Positions 12,798-23,760 of a stretch of 64,000 nt of DNA are shown piece by piece. How positions within the stretch are numbered: position 1 is the stretch's first letter; the number at the start of each line of letters is the position of its first letter. This stretch comes from Floccularia luteovirens (lineage: Eukaryota; Basidiomycota; Agaricomycetes; Agaricales; Squamanitaceae). The notes under the pieces were generated by a model. That model made no database searches, was not told where the DNA came from, and saw nothing but the letters and a program-made list of their open reading frames with translations. The DNA is taken from assembly GCA_009739215.1 (NCBI GenBank), contig VSJF01000002.1:2790001-2854000 (forward strand). The letters run 5' to 3'. Both the position numbers and the translations under genes were made by a program.

Positions 12798-13451
12798 AAT
12801 TGATATTAATTTTGTACCTTTCTGCCGGCTACTGTTAACACGTTCCAGAGATATTTTAGAACTGGATGTCCCGACGAATTTTATTTCTCATAAAACCGGA
12901 CCCTAACGTATGAAAAATGCCTCCTCACTTTATTTATTGAGCTTTATTCAAGATGTATCATATAATACTGGCCGACATCTAAATGTAAAAATTAGCCAAG
13001 AAAAGGAAGGCAAGTTAAGAAAAGCCCTTCCTTCTGTACAATGTGCATATTTTTTTCAGAGTAACACTAGCAGATAATCGTAGGATTCCTTTCTGAATCT
13101 ATTGTACAACTGTGGGGTAGGCCTTTGGGCCACCCTTGGACGTGGTTTCCTTTCCGTTTCTGTCTCCTTTCCTCATCAGATGATAGATAAGATTAGATTG
13201 TACGCGCACGCGCACGCACATGTTGCCTTTCACCTATGTTTCCCTTTGTCTAGACTACTTTCCTGTAATTTCTCTATCATCTCCTACGAAATACTGCTAA
13301 ACGCCTGTAACCGTTTTACACACATTTATACACATCCTTGTTCGAAAACACTCTAAACAACAGAAGAAACATAACTAAAACCCTCAACCTTCTCTCCGTC
13401 ATCCTTCGTCCTTACTGAACTCACAGGGGTTAGCCTCCCCACACAACAAAC
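12798..13451. other. Flank and junction between duplicate units
   Basis: The first 300 bp is the ICMT 3' flank shared with unit 2. From 13099 to 13451 the sequence is unique to unit 1, with an alternating purine-pyrimidine run (ACGCGCACGCGCACGCACAT, about 13201-13222). No gene was recognised. Confidence 0.5.
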
Positions 13452-13639
13452 GTTTGTTGAACATTCTTAACTAACCCCGCCTACGATACAACGAGGATAA
13501 CGAGGATAAGAATTACCACGATCCACTAATGTATGTTGCCAACATAATGTAGCTGCTTACCATCTCATAAAATGTCTGCAAAGAGTTCGAAGTAGACTTT
13601 GTTTGGACTACGTGTCTTAGCCAAATATTGACCAATGTT

Positions 13640-15260
13640 TTAACGAATCTACTTTTAAGTGATCAAAGAAGGACATAGAGAAGGAATGGTATGATGATTA
13701 ACGTGGGTTTTAATAAAAGGAATAGTGTAATAAGAACAATGGTGCGTTATGTCCAATGAATTTGAGTACACATTTGGACTTGTGTGCACTTTGCATGCAA
13801 GTGACCTACTGGATAATATAGAGATTGTGGTCGGCCATCACTAAAGATTGCATCAGCCATTGGGATCTTTATTTTCTTGAAGGAGGTGTCAGGTTTTCGG
13901 ATTGCATTACCCAATGCATTGCATTTGATGACTTCAACAAGCCACTTCTTGCTAGACTTGGGCATATGATGAGCAGAGAGTGCATTTCTGGGGGGCACAT
14001 TAAATGGGTGGTGTCATTATCATAAATAAAGATATGTTTGTCATCTGGATAAGCCTCGAGTGCAATAGCCACAGCTTGTTTGAATTGCTCAAGAATATCT
14101 TCATTAGTAAAATAGCCGTCTTTATTTTTCCCGGGCTTCATGATGCATCGCGCGCGCGCACTGCATTTTCCATCGTGAGAAAGTAGGCATCCATAATCAG
14201 CTAAGACAAAATCGGCAATCATCAGAGAACAGCCTTCTCCTTTTGCATAGGGAAGTGCTGGTGCATCTTTATGATACCAGGTATGCCGCCGTTGATCATT
14301 AGCATAATAAATTGTTTTGTCATGGAACCAGACAACAACATATCTTCCCCTGACAGCTTCATCCAGAGATCGTGATCTCACCTCAATTCCAGCCATGCAC
14401 CTGGGCCTGGAATTGCTTCCATTTTGGAATAAAGACATTATCTCGATAGTGAACAACATCTTCACGCTCATGCCCATTAGTGTACTATCCCTTTTTGGCA
14501 TATGTGAAGTGATATTCAAGGGTCCTTGAATAGCACTGAGCTGTTTTGTTGGAGATATTTTTCGTAATCTAGATGCGTGAGAAATTCAACCAATTTTTCG
14601 GAGGTGATTTGATTTCTTAGTTCCTGCAGATATAAATTGATGTCGTTGCATAGATCCTCATCCACAAGCATGGATTGGTTCCAATCTCTATATGGATTGA
14701 CAAGGAGTATTTTTCAATCTTTAATATAGGCCCTACAGAGAGAACGGAGATGATGGACCCCATTTTTGGTAAGTCACTGAATAATGATCTGTGTAAAGAG
14801 CCAGTAAAATTTTCCATTCTATGTTGCATAAATGGATCTAGATTTGGGGGAATATATTCTCCTCCTTTACCCCTCGATGGCCCCTGCAGAAATGAGCAAA
14901 TATCCTTCAAAGCAGCCTCTGCTGCTTGCAAAGAACGGGCTTCACAGATTTTCCCATCATAAACTTCCCGATTACGAGATTCTGATGAATGAATGAATTG
15001 ATTATTCTTATGAACAGGGGTGTGATTGTTCTCATCACTGGGGATGCCGAGAGAATCATCTCCTCCCTCAGTTACATGAATTCCGGCCATATCTCTATAT
15101 CTAGTTATAGGTGTTAATTAAATTAATCAATCGACGGAGCTGCAATTATTAATTTTTGCTTTTATAAATTGCTATTTATAGCACTTTTATTGTACATAAG
15201 GATTAATTAGGACGCGTCACGCTTGTCACGTGACGTGGGCGTCCTTCTACCTTATGACCA
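13640..15260 (-). mobile_element. Decayed DDE-type DNA transposon in duplicate unit 2
   Basis: About 1.6 kb present in unit 2 and absent from the corresponding place in unit 1, which defines it as an insertion. It carries a minus-strand transposase-like gene. I could not identify clean terminal inverted repeats or a target duplication by eye, and unit 1 and unit 2 have diverged around the joints, so the edges are good to about 20 bp. Confidence 0.7.
13747..15090 (-). pseudogene. DDE-superfamily transposase, broken
   Basis: The minus strand from ATG 15090 reads MAGIHVTEGGDD... and is interrupted by frame changes and stops near 14617 and 14520. It then continues as a long open stretch (14519-13869) containing GRYVVVWFHDKTIYYANDQR, YAKGEGCSLMIADFVLADYG, DGYFTNEDILEQF and HIFIYDNDTTHL. 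A third piece in another frame reads DGRPQSLYYPVGH (13840-13750). These are the blocks of a large mushroom-specific DDE transposase family. The first two catalytic aspartates are visible (FHD, YDND), but the residue after FHD is Lys where relatives I know have Glu. The several frame breaks show it is inactive. Confidence 0.7.
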
Positions 15261-15575
15261 ACTGGTCCCACCCCCAGTACCTGCCTTGTTAGTGTTTCCA
15301 TTATATGGCAGCAGTTATGCGCAGCCCCCATATCTCTTTGATACACGTACCGTTTTCAAAATTTGAAATTGAACATTCTCACACCTTTTTATGACATTGG
15401 GGTAAAAAGACATATTGGCAAGTATCGTTATTTTATCTGGATATCAAAACATTTGTGAACTAGATTTAGGTTAACAGCTATGGATAGATCCAACTCAAAA
15501 TAAAGCATAACTTGCTATTAATCATGCAGTTATTCAAGTCCCTCCTACCAATGAAACCAAATTAAACGGTGAGAA

Positions 15576-16109
15576 CTAGGATGGAAACTTGATTATTACA
15601 TCCACAGTAGGATTTGTGACTCTATCTCCAAAGAAGAAATAGAAGCTAACGGTTCCAAATTCCGCGAAACTTCTTAGATTTGAGACTCCCCCAATATCAC
15701 CGCGGGCCAGTGACAAGTGAGAGGACGATGCTGGATTGGAGGCATACAAGATGTTTCCTTTCTGCTTGGTTATACTAGGTACTGGCTCCGCTTCCGTATT
15801 CTTCTTACTACCAAGGGCTATCTGTCTCCCCGGCATGGAGCGATTGAAATATGAGATTAGAGCATATTCCGAGATTCAACGTCTTACCCTTCGGTTGTTC
15901 TTAAACCTTGGAAGAAGTGGCGGTAACGTACTATCGTAGCAGTGGCGGCTAAGGACACAATGTAAGCATGTGATACTAATTCGCCAAACAAAGGGTGGTA
16001 TAACAACATCCATGGCGAGAGGAACGTCGCCGTGTTGTATTTTTTGATACTTAGAACCGAGGAAAAACACTGTTATCATGGACAGGGAACGAATATTAGT
16101 GCAAGACAT
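15576..16109 (-). pseudogene. Unrecognised membrane-protein remnant, copy 2
   Basis: Duplicate of the minus-strand stretch at 11041-11640. The upstream part (16109-15876) encodes MITVFFLGSKYQKIQHGD and a broken hydrophobic segment. The downstream part (15836-15576) is an open 86-codon tail, MPGRQIALGSKKNTEAEP..., ending at a stop shared with copy 1. A frame break lies between them. Function unknown. Confidence 0.35.
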
Positions 16110-16406
16110 TCACGTGTCCATCTGCGTGAAAATCATGGCAGGATGTGATATATATAAATAGACGTCATATTATGCTTTCAATTCACCATCGCCCATGCTC
16201 CGTCTGACTGCCCCGTTCTAAATTTAAATGGAATTTTTAATCATGGCGGCGGTAGCTAGGTTTTGCTGCATGGAATATTCCAAGAATATCCATATTCTCT
16301 CCAAGGCATCTCTTTTTCCTTTAGATTCGAACCCCAATAACAGGTATAACAGTCCCAATATTCTACCTTCCTTTAATTGCGTATCCTCTCCTTAACATCC
16401 CAGATA

Positions 16407-17282
16407 ATGTCGGGTTTATTGAAAATTTCATTCGTGGTTGCTGCAATGGCCGGGCTGCATACAGCCGTCACTCCTCCTCTCCCACCACCCGAGGATAGCG
16501 AGAAAGCGCCATCCACAAAATTTGAAGGGTTTCTTAGCCAACGCACGTTTCCATTGATGATAAAGGTGAATTAATCGATCGATTAACCGTCTTTCCGAAT
16601 TTCAACTTCCTTGTAGTATTCATATCTTTTGGTTGGCCTCGCAGAAATTGTTGCCATCCTTGCCCACACATATCCTTCCTGCAACCTTTCTTCCATTTCA
16701 TTTGTTCGAGAAAACGTACCTCAACAGATATTGCGCCTCATTTCCCCTAGCCAGACGGGCAGCACTGGCTCTTACTTTTCCAAACTATTTGTGGTGGGCA
16801 CATCGCTCGTAGCAATAGGAGGCCTCTTGCGATGGCACTGTTACAAGGCCCTCGGCAAGCATTTTACGTTTGAAATGACTATCCAGGAAGAACACAGGCT
16901 TGTTACGACAGGACTCTACAATGTAGTAAGACACCCCGGTTATTCAGGTGCGATGTGCATGGTGCTGGGAGTAATTACCTGGTATACGAGTGAGGTGTGT
17001 AGTATCATCTTTCTGTGAGAAAATTTCTCATCATCAAGTGTCGTTTCTGTGTTTCTGTGTCCCGGGGAAATTTAGGGTTCATGGGTTAGGGAGTCCGGCA
17101 TACTTGACACTGGCTTCGGTAGAGGACTCATTACCACCCAATGCGCAATCGTATCATCTCTTTTCTTGGGTTTATTAACCCGCATGTCCAAGGAAGACGG
17201 AGCCTTGAAACAAAAATTTGGAAAGCAGTGGGATGCTTGGGCTGAGAGGGTTCCCTACAGTATCATCCCATGGGTATATTGA
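16407..17282 (+). CDS. STE14: Protein-S-isoprenylcysteine O-methyltransferase, copy 2
   Basis: Tandem paralogue of 11922-12797 with identical exon lengths (159, 378 and 207 nt: 16407-16565, 16617-16994, 17076-17282) and the same splice sites. All core motifs persist (LVTTGLYNVVRHPGYSGAM; FGKQWDAWAERVPYSIIPW). Differences are scattered substitutions such as MSGLLKISF for MPGLLKIPF and TIQEEHRLV for SIQKDHRLV, with no stop or frameshift. The stop is TGA here and TAA in copy 1. Preserved frame in both copies argues that both are, or recently were, under selection. Confidence 0.88.
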
Positions 17283-18397
17283 AATTGATAGTAATGTTGT
17301 ACTTTTCTGCCGGCTACTGTTGACACGTTTCGGAGGTATATTAGGACTGGATGTCCCGACGAATTTTAAAAACAATTAGTTTCTTGTAAAACCGAACCCT
17401 TACGTATAAAAAAATGCCTCCTCACTTTATTTAGTGGGTGAAGTTTTATTCGAGATGTATCACTTAACACCCATGGTCAACATCTAAATGTAGAAATCAG
17501 CCAAGAAAAGGAGAGCAAGTTAAGAAAAGCCCTTCCTTCTCTACAATGTGCATATATAATTTTCAAAATAACTCTCACAGATAATCGTATGATTCCTTTC
17601 TGAATTCGCCGCAAATAGAGGCGAAGATTGAACAAGGTCCTAGAAAACCTTATACCGTGGGGAGGAAAATTGTATACATGTAAGAAACAAAACAGCTTCC
17701 AGAATTGCAACTTAAGCAAGTACGAGTGATATCCGAGTAATTCGCAAACAGCTTTTTTGTACACGTATTGTCCGAGTATCGTAGACCGGTTCTTGCGGAA
17801 AAGAACTACAAATCCCAGGCTTCGTTGACGCTGTAGGATACCCATAAGCTTCTAAGTATTAGGGTTCAACAAATTCGTAGAGTAGCACTGCTGTATTGGA
17901 ACCATTCGGAAAAGAGAACTGGGCTTCTTCCGTGTAAGTTTACGAAGCTAGAACAGACGAAGTTTGCGTTTAGAAAAGTTTTTGAGAGGCTAAGAAAAAC
18001 TTAAATTCGAGCTTGACGATTGGGCACCACGGTGTATTCGTTTGAGTCGGCAACAATTCCTCCGCACGGGGAAACCTGAGGATTCTTTCTGGTTCGAGTC
18101 ATAATTCCAGTTAACATGATTGACTCGGATTCTTCGCGGGAGTACGTTTCCAATAAACCTATGCAAAAATTCAAGATTCTGGAAATAAGTACATCCAAAA
18201 GTATACTTTCATCTGAAGAGTGGTGATACAGAGATTTGTGCTTTGATGGAGTTAAATTTGTTCCTTACACGTGATGGAGTGACTAGTACCGACTCGGCCA
18301 GATAGCAATACGGTGCCGTGCTGTCTTGCAAGTACTTAACGGTCATAACACAACTTTTGCCCCCATCCTCAAGAAGAAACCAAAACTAGGACTCAAC
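17283..18397. other. Intergenic, no gene recognised
   Basis: The 3' flank of ICMT copy 2 (shared with unit 1 up to 17604), then unique sequence. A 122-codon minus-strand frame (17845-17477) overlaps the duplicated flank and has no recognisable motif; I do not call it a gene. The promoter of the R3H gene should lie in the last few hundred bases. Confidence 0.4.
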
Positions 18398-19877
18398 ATG
18401 GCTGATCCAGTAGTTTCCCCTGACCAGAGCACAACCATAGCCGATTTTGTTCCAGTGTTATCATTCCCCGCCATTCTACGCAACCCGGGACTCACAAACC
18501 GCTATGCTCACCTGCGCATGCATAGTCAAGCTCCTAGTTCTCACACTGCTACTGTCAAGAAACGGCACCGTGATGAGAATGAGGGCAAGCGTTGGGTCAG
18601 GCGTAAAGATAACGGTGCATATGCTTATCTCTAACTTGATACCTCCTAATACATAGCATCGTGCTCGCAGCTCGTTTTGTAGACAATCCACATATTGTAC
18701 CAGCAACGAGGCAGGACTATGCGCTATCACAACCATCCATTGCATCAACATTTCCGGAGCCTTTACCTTCGTATCTGCCGCGCACTGTGAAACTGGCACC
18801 AGTTGCACCCCCAATATCTGACCCTGTTTCATCAAACGCCGGCAGGTTTTCCCTTAGTCTACGTGGTATGCGTCGTGAGCTGCGCCGTGCCGGCGGACGT
18901 GCGCAAGTCCTTGTAAAGGATGTAGAGAACGAACTAAGCGAGTGGTTACGGAATGGCGGAACCATTCTGAGGCCTGAGGAAAATATTAACCCAGAGACAC
19001 AGGCTGATGTTGAAGGAACTCCACTGGGAGTTACCGGAACTATCATAGAGGTTTCGCGTACCCCTTTACAGCTCATATGGCGTATACCGGATGATTCATT
19101 CGCAAGATATGTTGTACATTGCTGTGCGCGCTACCATGAAGTTGTCAGTTTTAGTGCGTCTTTTCATCTCTGTCATGATATATATGCGCTTATTGTGCTG
19201 TCTTCGCCGTAGGCAAAGGTGAAGCCAATGACAGGCTCACATATCTCCTTCGCCCCAATGTTACTCGGCCTGACCATCTTGCACGTTCCCAAATGGAAAC
19301 TCCACCTGTCACAGATATCGATCGTTTATCCGCCTATTCGACGACTGACATTGATTCGGATTTTGTGTCTGACAGGGAGTTGAATGAAGTTGCGGATTCT
19401 GACGGTGATGAGGCTGCGTCCCTTGCTGGAGCGGAAGGATTATCTATCAGTAGCCTTCCACATATCAGTGAACTAGATTCTGACGACGCCTGGTCCATTT
19501 TGGGTGGTAGTGATGCTGAGAGGGAACAAGACGCGTCCCACGAGATTGCTTCACGACTTACGGAGATTCACATATTCAATGTTCCAGCCATCTCTAACCC
19601 CCAAGCTAATGTATTGGACATTCCTCGCGAACAAACCGTTACCACAGTAGAGAACAACGAAGACAAGGACCGCACCTTCCGTTCCGCTTCACAAATCTAT
19701 GAACTTGGCCAATCTCCGAAACCAGCTCGCCGCCGCAATCAATTACGTTCCACTTCCTCACCCTCCCGCTCACCAGCTCGCACTCGCAGACGCACTGCAG
19801 TACTCGGCAAGAGGAAGCCAGCAACAGTATTTGTTAACAGAGAACGCCTCTCGTTCTATGAATACCTGTTTCTGTAG
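18398..19877 (+). CDS. R3H-domain protein with R3H-associated N-terminal region
   Basis: Predicted single-stranded nucleic-acid-binding protein of a fungal family of unknown role. Exons 18398-18614, 18671-19153 and 19213-19877 join in phase to 454 residues. The N-terminal R3H-associated region is recognisable from LRNPGLTNRYAHLR, EGKRWVRRKDNARFVDNPHI (across intron 1) and LSLRGMRRELRRAGGRAQ. The R3H-like core follows intron 2's left side: DDSFARYVVHCCARYHEVVS joined to FSKGEANDRLTYLL, with the R-x3-H spacing. The C-terminal 200 residues are acidic/Ser-rich (DIDSDFVSDRELNE; ELDSDDAWSI) and end in an Arg/Ser-rich basic tract. The ATG at 18398 is the first in the conserved frame. Confidence 0.8.
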
Positions 19878-21069
19878 AATTATAATATCACTCGAATACC
19901 TCATTTTTACAATGGATGGCCTGTAACTCTGTAACAACACATTTTCACCAATATCCCCAGTTCTATTTTCTCGTTTTGCGTAACCATTGATTGATGTGTT
20001 CGTTCATATCTCCTCCTTTCACACTGATCATCTATTTCGTGAATAGACAGCTCCGAACATTGAACCCAAAATCACTTCATAACACGAAGCCAGACAGGGC
20101 TCCCGACGCCTTGCAATATCCTGGACTCTGTCATCCTTAGTACCACGAAAACCCACTCCGAAGATCCTGCCCTTATTTTAACTGTAGTTTTATTTTCTCC
20201 CGGGAAGATATTTATTACCGAAAGTGTTGATAATCTTGCGAATTGTAAGGATTATCTGAGAAGACCTGTGTCGTCAGAGGCAAGTTGGTGGCTGCATCTG
20301 TACCTGTTAACATTTGAAGGTCAATTTTTGAAAGTCAGCGGCAGATTATTAATAAACGAGCTTCTTTGATGACATCTGGATCTCGAGGGGTACACTACAC
20401 ATGAACACAGGTTTTATAGTACATGGGGTACCCGGGATGTCCTGCATCGGACCCATTCAGAGAGTTAGGTGTCTAAATAGTATGGTGTAAGTATTCTCAG
20501 CTATTGACATTGCGTTGGCAAATGTACTTTATATATCTGGAGACTTGAATGAGTTCTTTCTCAACGCCGCCCAGCGAGCCGGGGGTTTTACATATTTTTC
20601 TCCTTTTTGCGATCTTCCATAGCAACATGTGTGGCACCAGGAAAGGCCTGTTTAACAACGCGGGACGTATTATTTGATACGGAGTCAGGTGATTTTCAGA
20701 GGGTCGTTTGGGAAGCCTGATATATCGCTGTATATATTTGATAGCTAAGTAAGCTGAAGTTGGAACAATAGCTAATTGAATAGCTGGGAGTCCTTAGCTA
20801 ATGGTACGAGAACAAGTACTCTTCTGCTGCCCAGAATGTAATGTTGCTAAGTACAGCGTTCGAAGCTCCGTTGCTTGAATACACAGGGACACACAAAGTG
20901 TGTGTTTCATCATGAAAAATGTATGTATGGTGTGTTAGGAACAATAGTTATAATACAAGACGTAAGCGAGGCGTGTTCACGCCATTACTACGAACTTAAG
21001 GGCCATAGTGGTCTTCCAGCTGCTGAGTAAAAGAAAAACTATCGAGGTTATAGTTAATTTCAGACGATA
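19878..21069. other. Intergenic, nothing recognised
   Basis: About 1.2 kb with only very short frames. I see no RNA gene, repeat or transposon remnant. It ends where the inverted duplication begins. Confidence 0.4.
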
Positions 21070-21131
21070 ATAGATAATAAACAACAGATGTGGTATTTAG
21101 GTGGAGTATTTATCATGTCAGCATGCTATTG

Positions 21132-22486
21132 TCATCGCGTAGGTATGGGAGGGACTCCTCTAATCATAAAGGAAAGTTGCACACTCCAGTGCTTGAGAGA
21201 TCGAAATGCTCCAGTGATGGTACTTTCATTGTATTTTGCAAGACGAGAGCGAAGTTTCCATTTTCCAAGCCCTCTCTGAATCTCATCAAGCCGGGAGACG
21301 ACTTCAGTCATATTTGGCCGCTTTAGAGGATCATCCTGTGTCATATCTGCTATAAGGCTTTCAATGAAAGAAAATCCTCGAAATGCAGCTCGATTTTCAT
21401 CCCCCTGTACAGCCTTGAGCAAAGTAAATTTCAAACTGGGAAACACTCACAGCTATATAGCTCCGTATGACATTTCCGATACAATATACATCAACACGGA
21501 ATGGGTCCACTAGATCATCCTTTCGAAACTCGGGCACGGTCCTGTCACCTCCATAACCAGGATTCTCCATGACATCAGTTTCTTCCTGACCGTATTTACG
21601 TGACAATCCAAAGTCAATAAAATGGTATCTGGGAGGGTATTGCGAGCGGGTGCGTGGTTTCAGTTCTCGCTTGTAGTCTCTCGACATAGTCTGATCGCAA
21701 GGATGTGATGGTTCTGGATATAATCCGGGGCAGTCCATCATAATATTGTCAACTTTACAATCGCTATACATGTTGGGTAAGTTCGCAGTTAAAGGGTCAA
21801 TAGTAAATATACGAACCAATGGGCAACGCGAAGGTCATGCATGAATTTCAATCCCTTTAATAAAATTAGGATGATTCTCAGGATACGAGATGACATATAA
21901 ACCTACTTCAAAAATTTGCCTCGCAAAATCAACAACCTCGCCAATGGTCGAGAATTCTGGTTCCAAGCAATCAAACAGCAATGGCGAGACCAGAATGGTA
22001 ATATTCGGATCGTCCGGAACTTCTAAAACCTCGTAGAGAGGCGCGCAATGATTCTTGGGATCAGAAGCTAATGGTTCTGTAGAAAACATGCGGCAAATTT
22101 CGGCCTCGCGGGGGAAACGTGACGTCTCGATTTTCTTCATCAGCACGGCTTTTCCATCGGATATCCTGGTTGCATCCATAAACTTAGAAGGACCAGCCTA
22201 TGACAAGAATATATGATTAAATGATAGGTCATTGGAAGCAAGTTGTACGATTTACACCGATAAATACTGCATCTTCACAGTTTATCCAGTTTCCGTCTTT
22301 CTTCCACGAAGCAACCCAGTCTGGCTGGTAACGCGCACGTAGTTCGTATCCACGTTCTTTGAGCCATGGTTGGTGATCTCTCCAGAATATTTCGTGTTGA
22401 CCCAAACGACCTTCGTTCATATAATCATCCTTTGCGTATTTATCGCGCAAAGAGGCTAGCGCGACCGAAGCGTTCTGTTCTGCCAT
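21132..22486 (-). CDS. Protein kinase-like protein, Agaricomycete-expanded family, copy 1
   Basis: Predicted Ser/Thr protein kinase-like protein of a family common in mushrooms; substrate unknown. The ATG at 22486 begins MAEQNASVALASLRDKYAKD. The family N-terminal block ELRARYQPDWVASW follows. The spliced gene gives an ATP-lysine-like segment (AVLMKKIE), the catalytic loop HCDCKVDNIMMD (HxDxxxxN, joined across an intron at 21833-21766), and the metal-binding loop HFIDFGLSRKYGQ. The C-terminal lobe holds DVYCIGNVIRSYIA and MTQDDPLKRPNMTEV. The intron after QIFE uses a standard GTAGGT donor. All core residues persist and no frameshift is needed. It is transcribed divergently from the zinc-ribbon gene at 22836. 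Predicted length is about 380 residues. Confidence 0.8.
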
Positions 22487-22835
22487 GGTATTATAGGGGG
22501 TGAAAGAAGGGGTGAATGGGAACTCGACACAACGAAGGAGTGTTAATTATGACAAGAATAACGGAGCTACCAAAACATGCGTGAGAAATGTATTGAATGG
22601 GATGGATTCAGCACAAAGTTCAACGTAATCATCAGTAATTGTTTGAATACATTTGAATCCGTTGCAAGTTTGTGGATCTAGCACGGCGCGGTTACTACCA
22701 AAGGCTGTATAACCGTGCCGTTTAGCCAAAACGGAGGTTATTGTTTTTTCGAGGAGTATAAGATTAACGAACGAAGGACGAAGATCTGCAATTTTCAACT
22801 CAGCGATCCTTTTACAACTCAGCGATCTCACTAAT
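22487..22835. promoter_or_regulatory. Divergent intergenic region of the left cassette
   Basis: The 349 bp between the kinase-like gene (minus) and the zinc-ribbon gene (plus) must hold both promoters. It is partly conserved in the right cassette. A short stretch upstream of the kinase start, on the kinase strand, encodes DDYVELCAESIPFNTFLTHV and is matched in the right arm by VELCAKSIPFNPFLTHV, suggesting a conserved upstream exon, uORF or gene remnant. Confidence 0.5.
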
Positions 22836-23733
22836 ATGTCTGGGCTCAACACACTCGCCTCCATGGCCACCATAGGCTCGTTCTGTATCGAGCTACCCAG
22901 AGTCGGTAATGGAATACACAAATTCTCAGACAACACTTTGAATTTGGCTGCTCAGAAAGTCGATCAGTCTTTTTGCACCCTTGAGTATTTCTACAACCTC
23001 CTCGATGCCGCTGAGGTTGACCGTTGCATGACGGTATACGATAAGTATGATGGGTCAAAAAGTCCATGGGGCTATACATTTCTCACTCCTGATGTGCAGA
23101 AATAAAAAGCTTCTCGAACGGGCTGCACAGAATCAGAAATCCCTCAAAAAATTGGAAAGCGTCTTGACATTATTCAAACAACGCAAGTCAAACAAAATCG
23201 TACTCCGTAACGCTGAACTTTTTGAAAAGCTCGTTAATGTAAGCAGCAGCAGTAATGTTCTCGAGACAAATATCGACTAATTCCACCGTAGAGGACTTCT
23301 CTGGATGCAAGAGAGCGGCATATGCGAAGCAAAGGTAAAAACACATGCCGTACTGTACCACCCGGAGCAGGACCCGCATGCGAGAACGCCACACAGCTGA
23401 TGGGTAACCAGATCCCATTACAAGTCATAAACTCTTCGGTAGCAGAAAACAACTCCTCGAATTCAACGGAACATCCACTTTCCTTGGAGGAAGCACGCAT
23501 TCTTCTTCGTTGTCCTGGATGTGGTTCAGCGCATATTCCCAAAAGCGCCTATTCTGAATTATCTTTACCCTCTGGCAGCCAGCAAAATCGTGCGTTCCAT
23601 CTTTACGTTCCACGCTACATCTCTGATATTATCCTTGGCAGATACTGGTGCGATGACTTGCGACGACTGTGGAATTTCTCGATTACCTCCACCTAAGAAT
23701 GATAACAAGAACCAAGATACCCTTGGCATATAA
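22836..23733 (+). CDS. Unrecognised protein with C-terminal Cys4 zinc ribbon, copy 1
   Basis: I do not recognise the family. Exons 22836-23044, 23100-23238, 23292-23589 and 23642-23733 join in phase to 245 residues. The N-terminal 70 residues (MSGLNTLASMATIGSFCIEL) are followed by a Lys-rich, probably helical region (NKKLLERAAQNQKSLKKLES). A Ser/Asn-rich linker precedes a Cys4 pair: LLRCPGCGSAHIPKSAY and, across the last intron, MTCDDCGISRLPPP. CxxC...CxxC at that spacing suggests a zinc ribbon. The same exon structure and both Cys pairs are kept in the inverted copy (40864-39960), which supports the splice model. It is divergent from the kinase-like gene, so co-regulation is possible. Confidence 0.65.
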
Positions 23734-23760
23734 ACAGCGCTTTCCAGCATTAAGTTTCCC

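Larger units (their letters stand above)
10518..13098 (+). repeat. Tandem segmental duplication, unit 1
   Basis: This stretch recurs in the same orientation at 13452-17604. Matching landmarks: 10518-10680 with 13452-13610 (TTTGTTGAACATTCTTAACT); 10740 with about 15285; the ICMT start 11922 with 16407; the 3' flank to 13098 with 17604. The offset is about 2934 bp at the left and about 4485-4545 bp further right. The difference is the transposon inserted in unit 2. Similarity stops abruptly at about 13098/17604. Unit 1 has about 350 bp of further sequence (13099-13451) not found in unit 2. Confidence 0.85.
13452..17604 (+). repeat. Tandem segmental duplication, unit 2 (interrupted)
   Basis: Second copy of the 10518-13098 segment in direct orientation. 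It is split between about 13640 and 15260 by a transposon. The flanks on both sides of the insertion match unit 1 continuously (AAATATTG...CAATGTTTT at 13620-13640, and CAGTAC...GCCTTGTTAGT at 15278-15296), so the insertion followed the duplication. Confidence 0.85.
21070..23760 (+). repeat. Inverted segmental duplication, left arm
   Basis: About 2.7 kb carrying a kinase-like gene (minus) and a zinc-ribbon gene (plus). The whole segment recurs in reverse orientation at about 39895-42590. Homology covers both genes, their introns, the promoter region between them and tens of bases of 3' flank on each side. By eye the arms are roughly 80% alike in coding sequence. Confidence 0.85.

Noticed and set aside
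13195..13225. ACGCGC alternating run as a functional Z-DNA or regulatory site
   Set aside because: Very short simple repeat with no positional support.
16310..16345. ATTCGAACCCC resembling the reverse complement of a tRNA T-arm
   Set aside because: The adjacent stem does not pair and no anticodon or D-arm follows; the duplicate at about 11838 lacks the motif altogether.
17477..17845. 122-codon minus-strand frame as a gene
   Set aside because: It runs through the 3' flank of the duplicated ICMT unit, and the matching part of unit 1 is not open in a comparable way.
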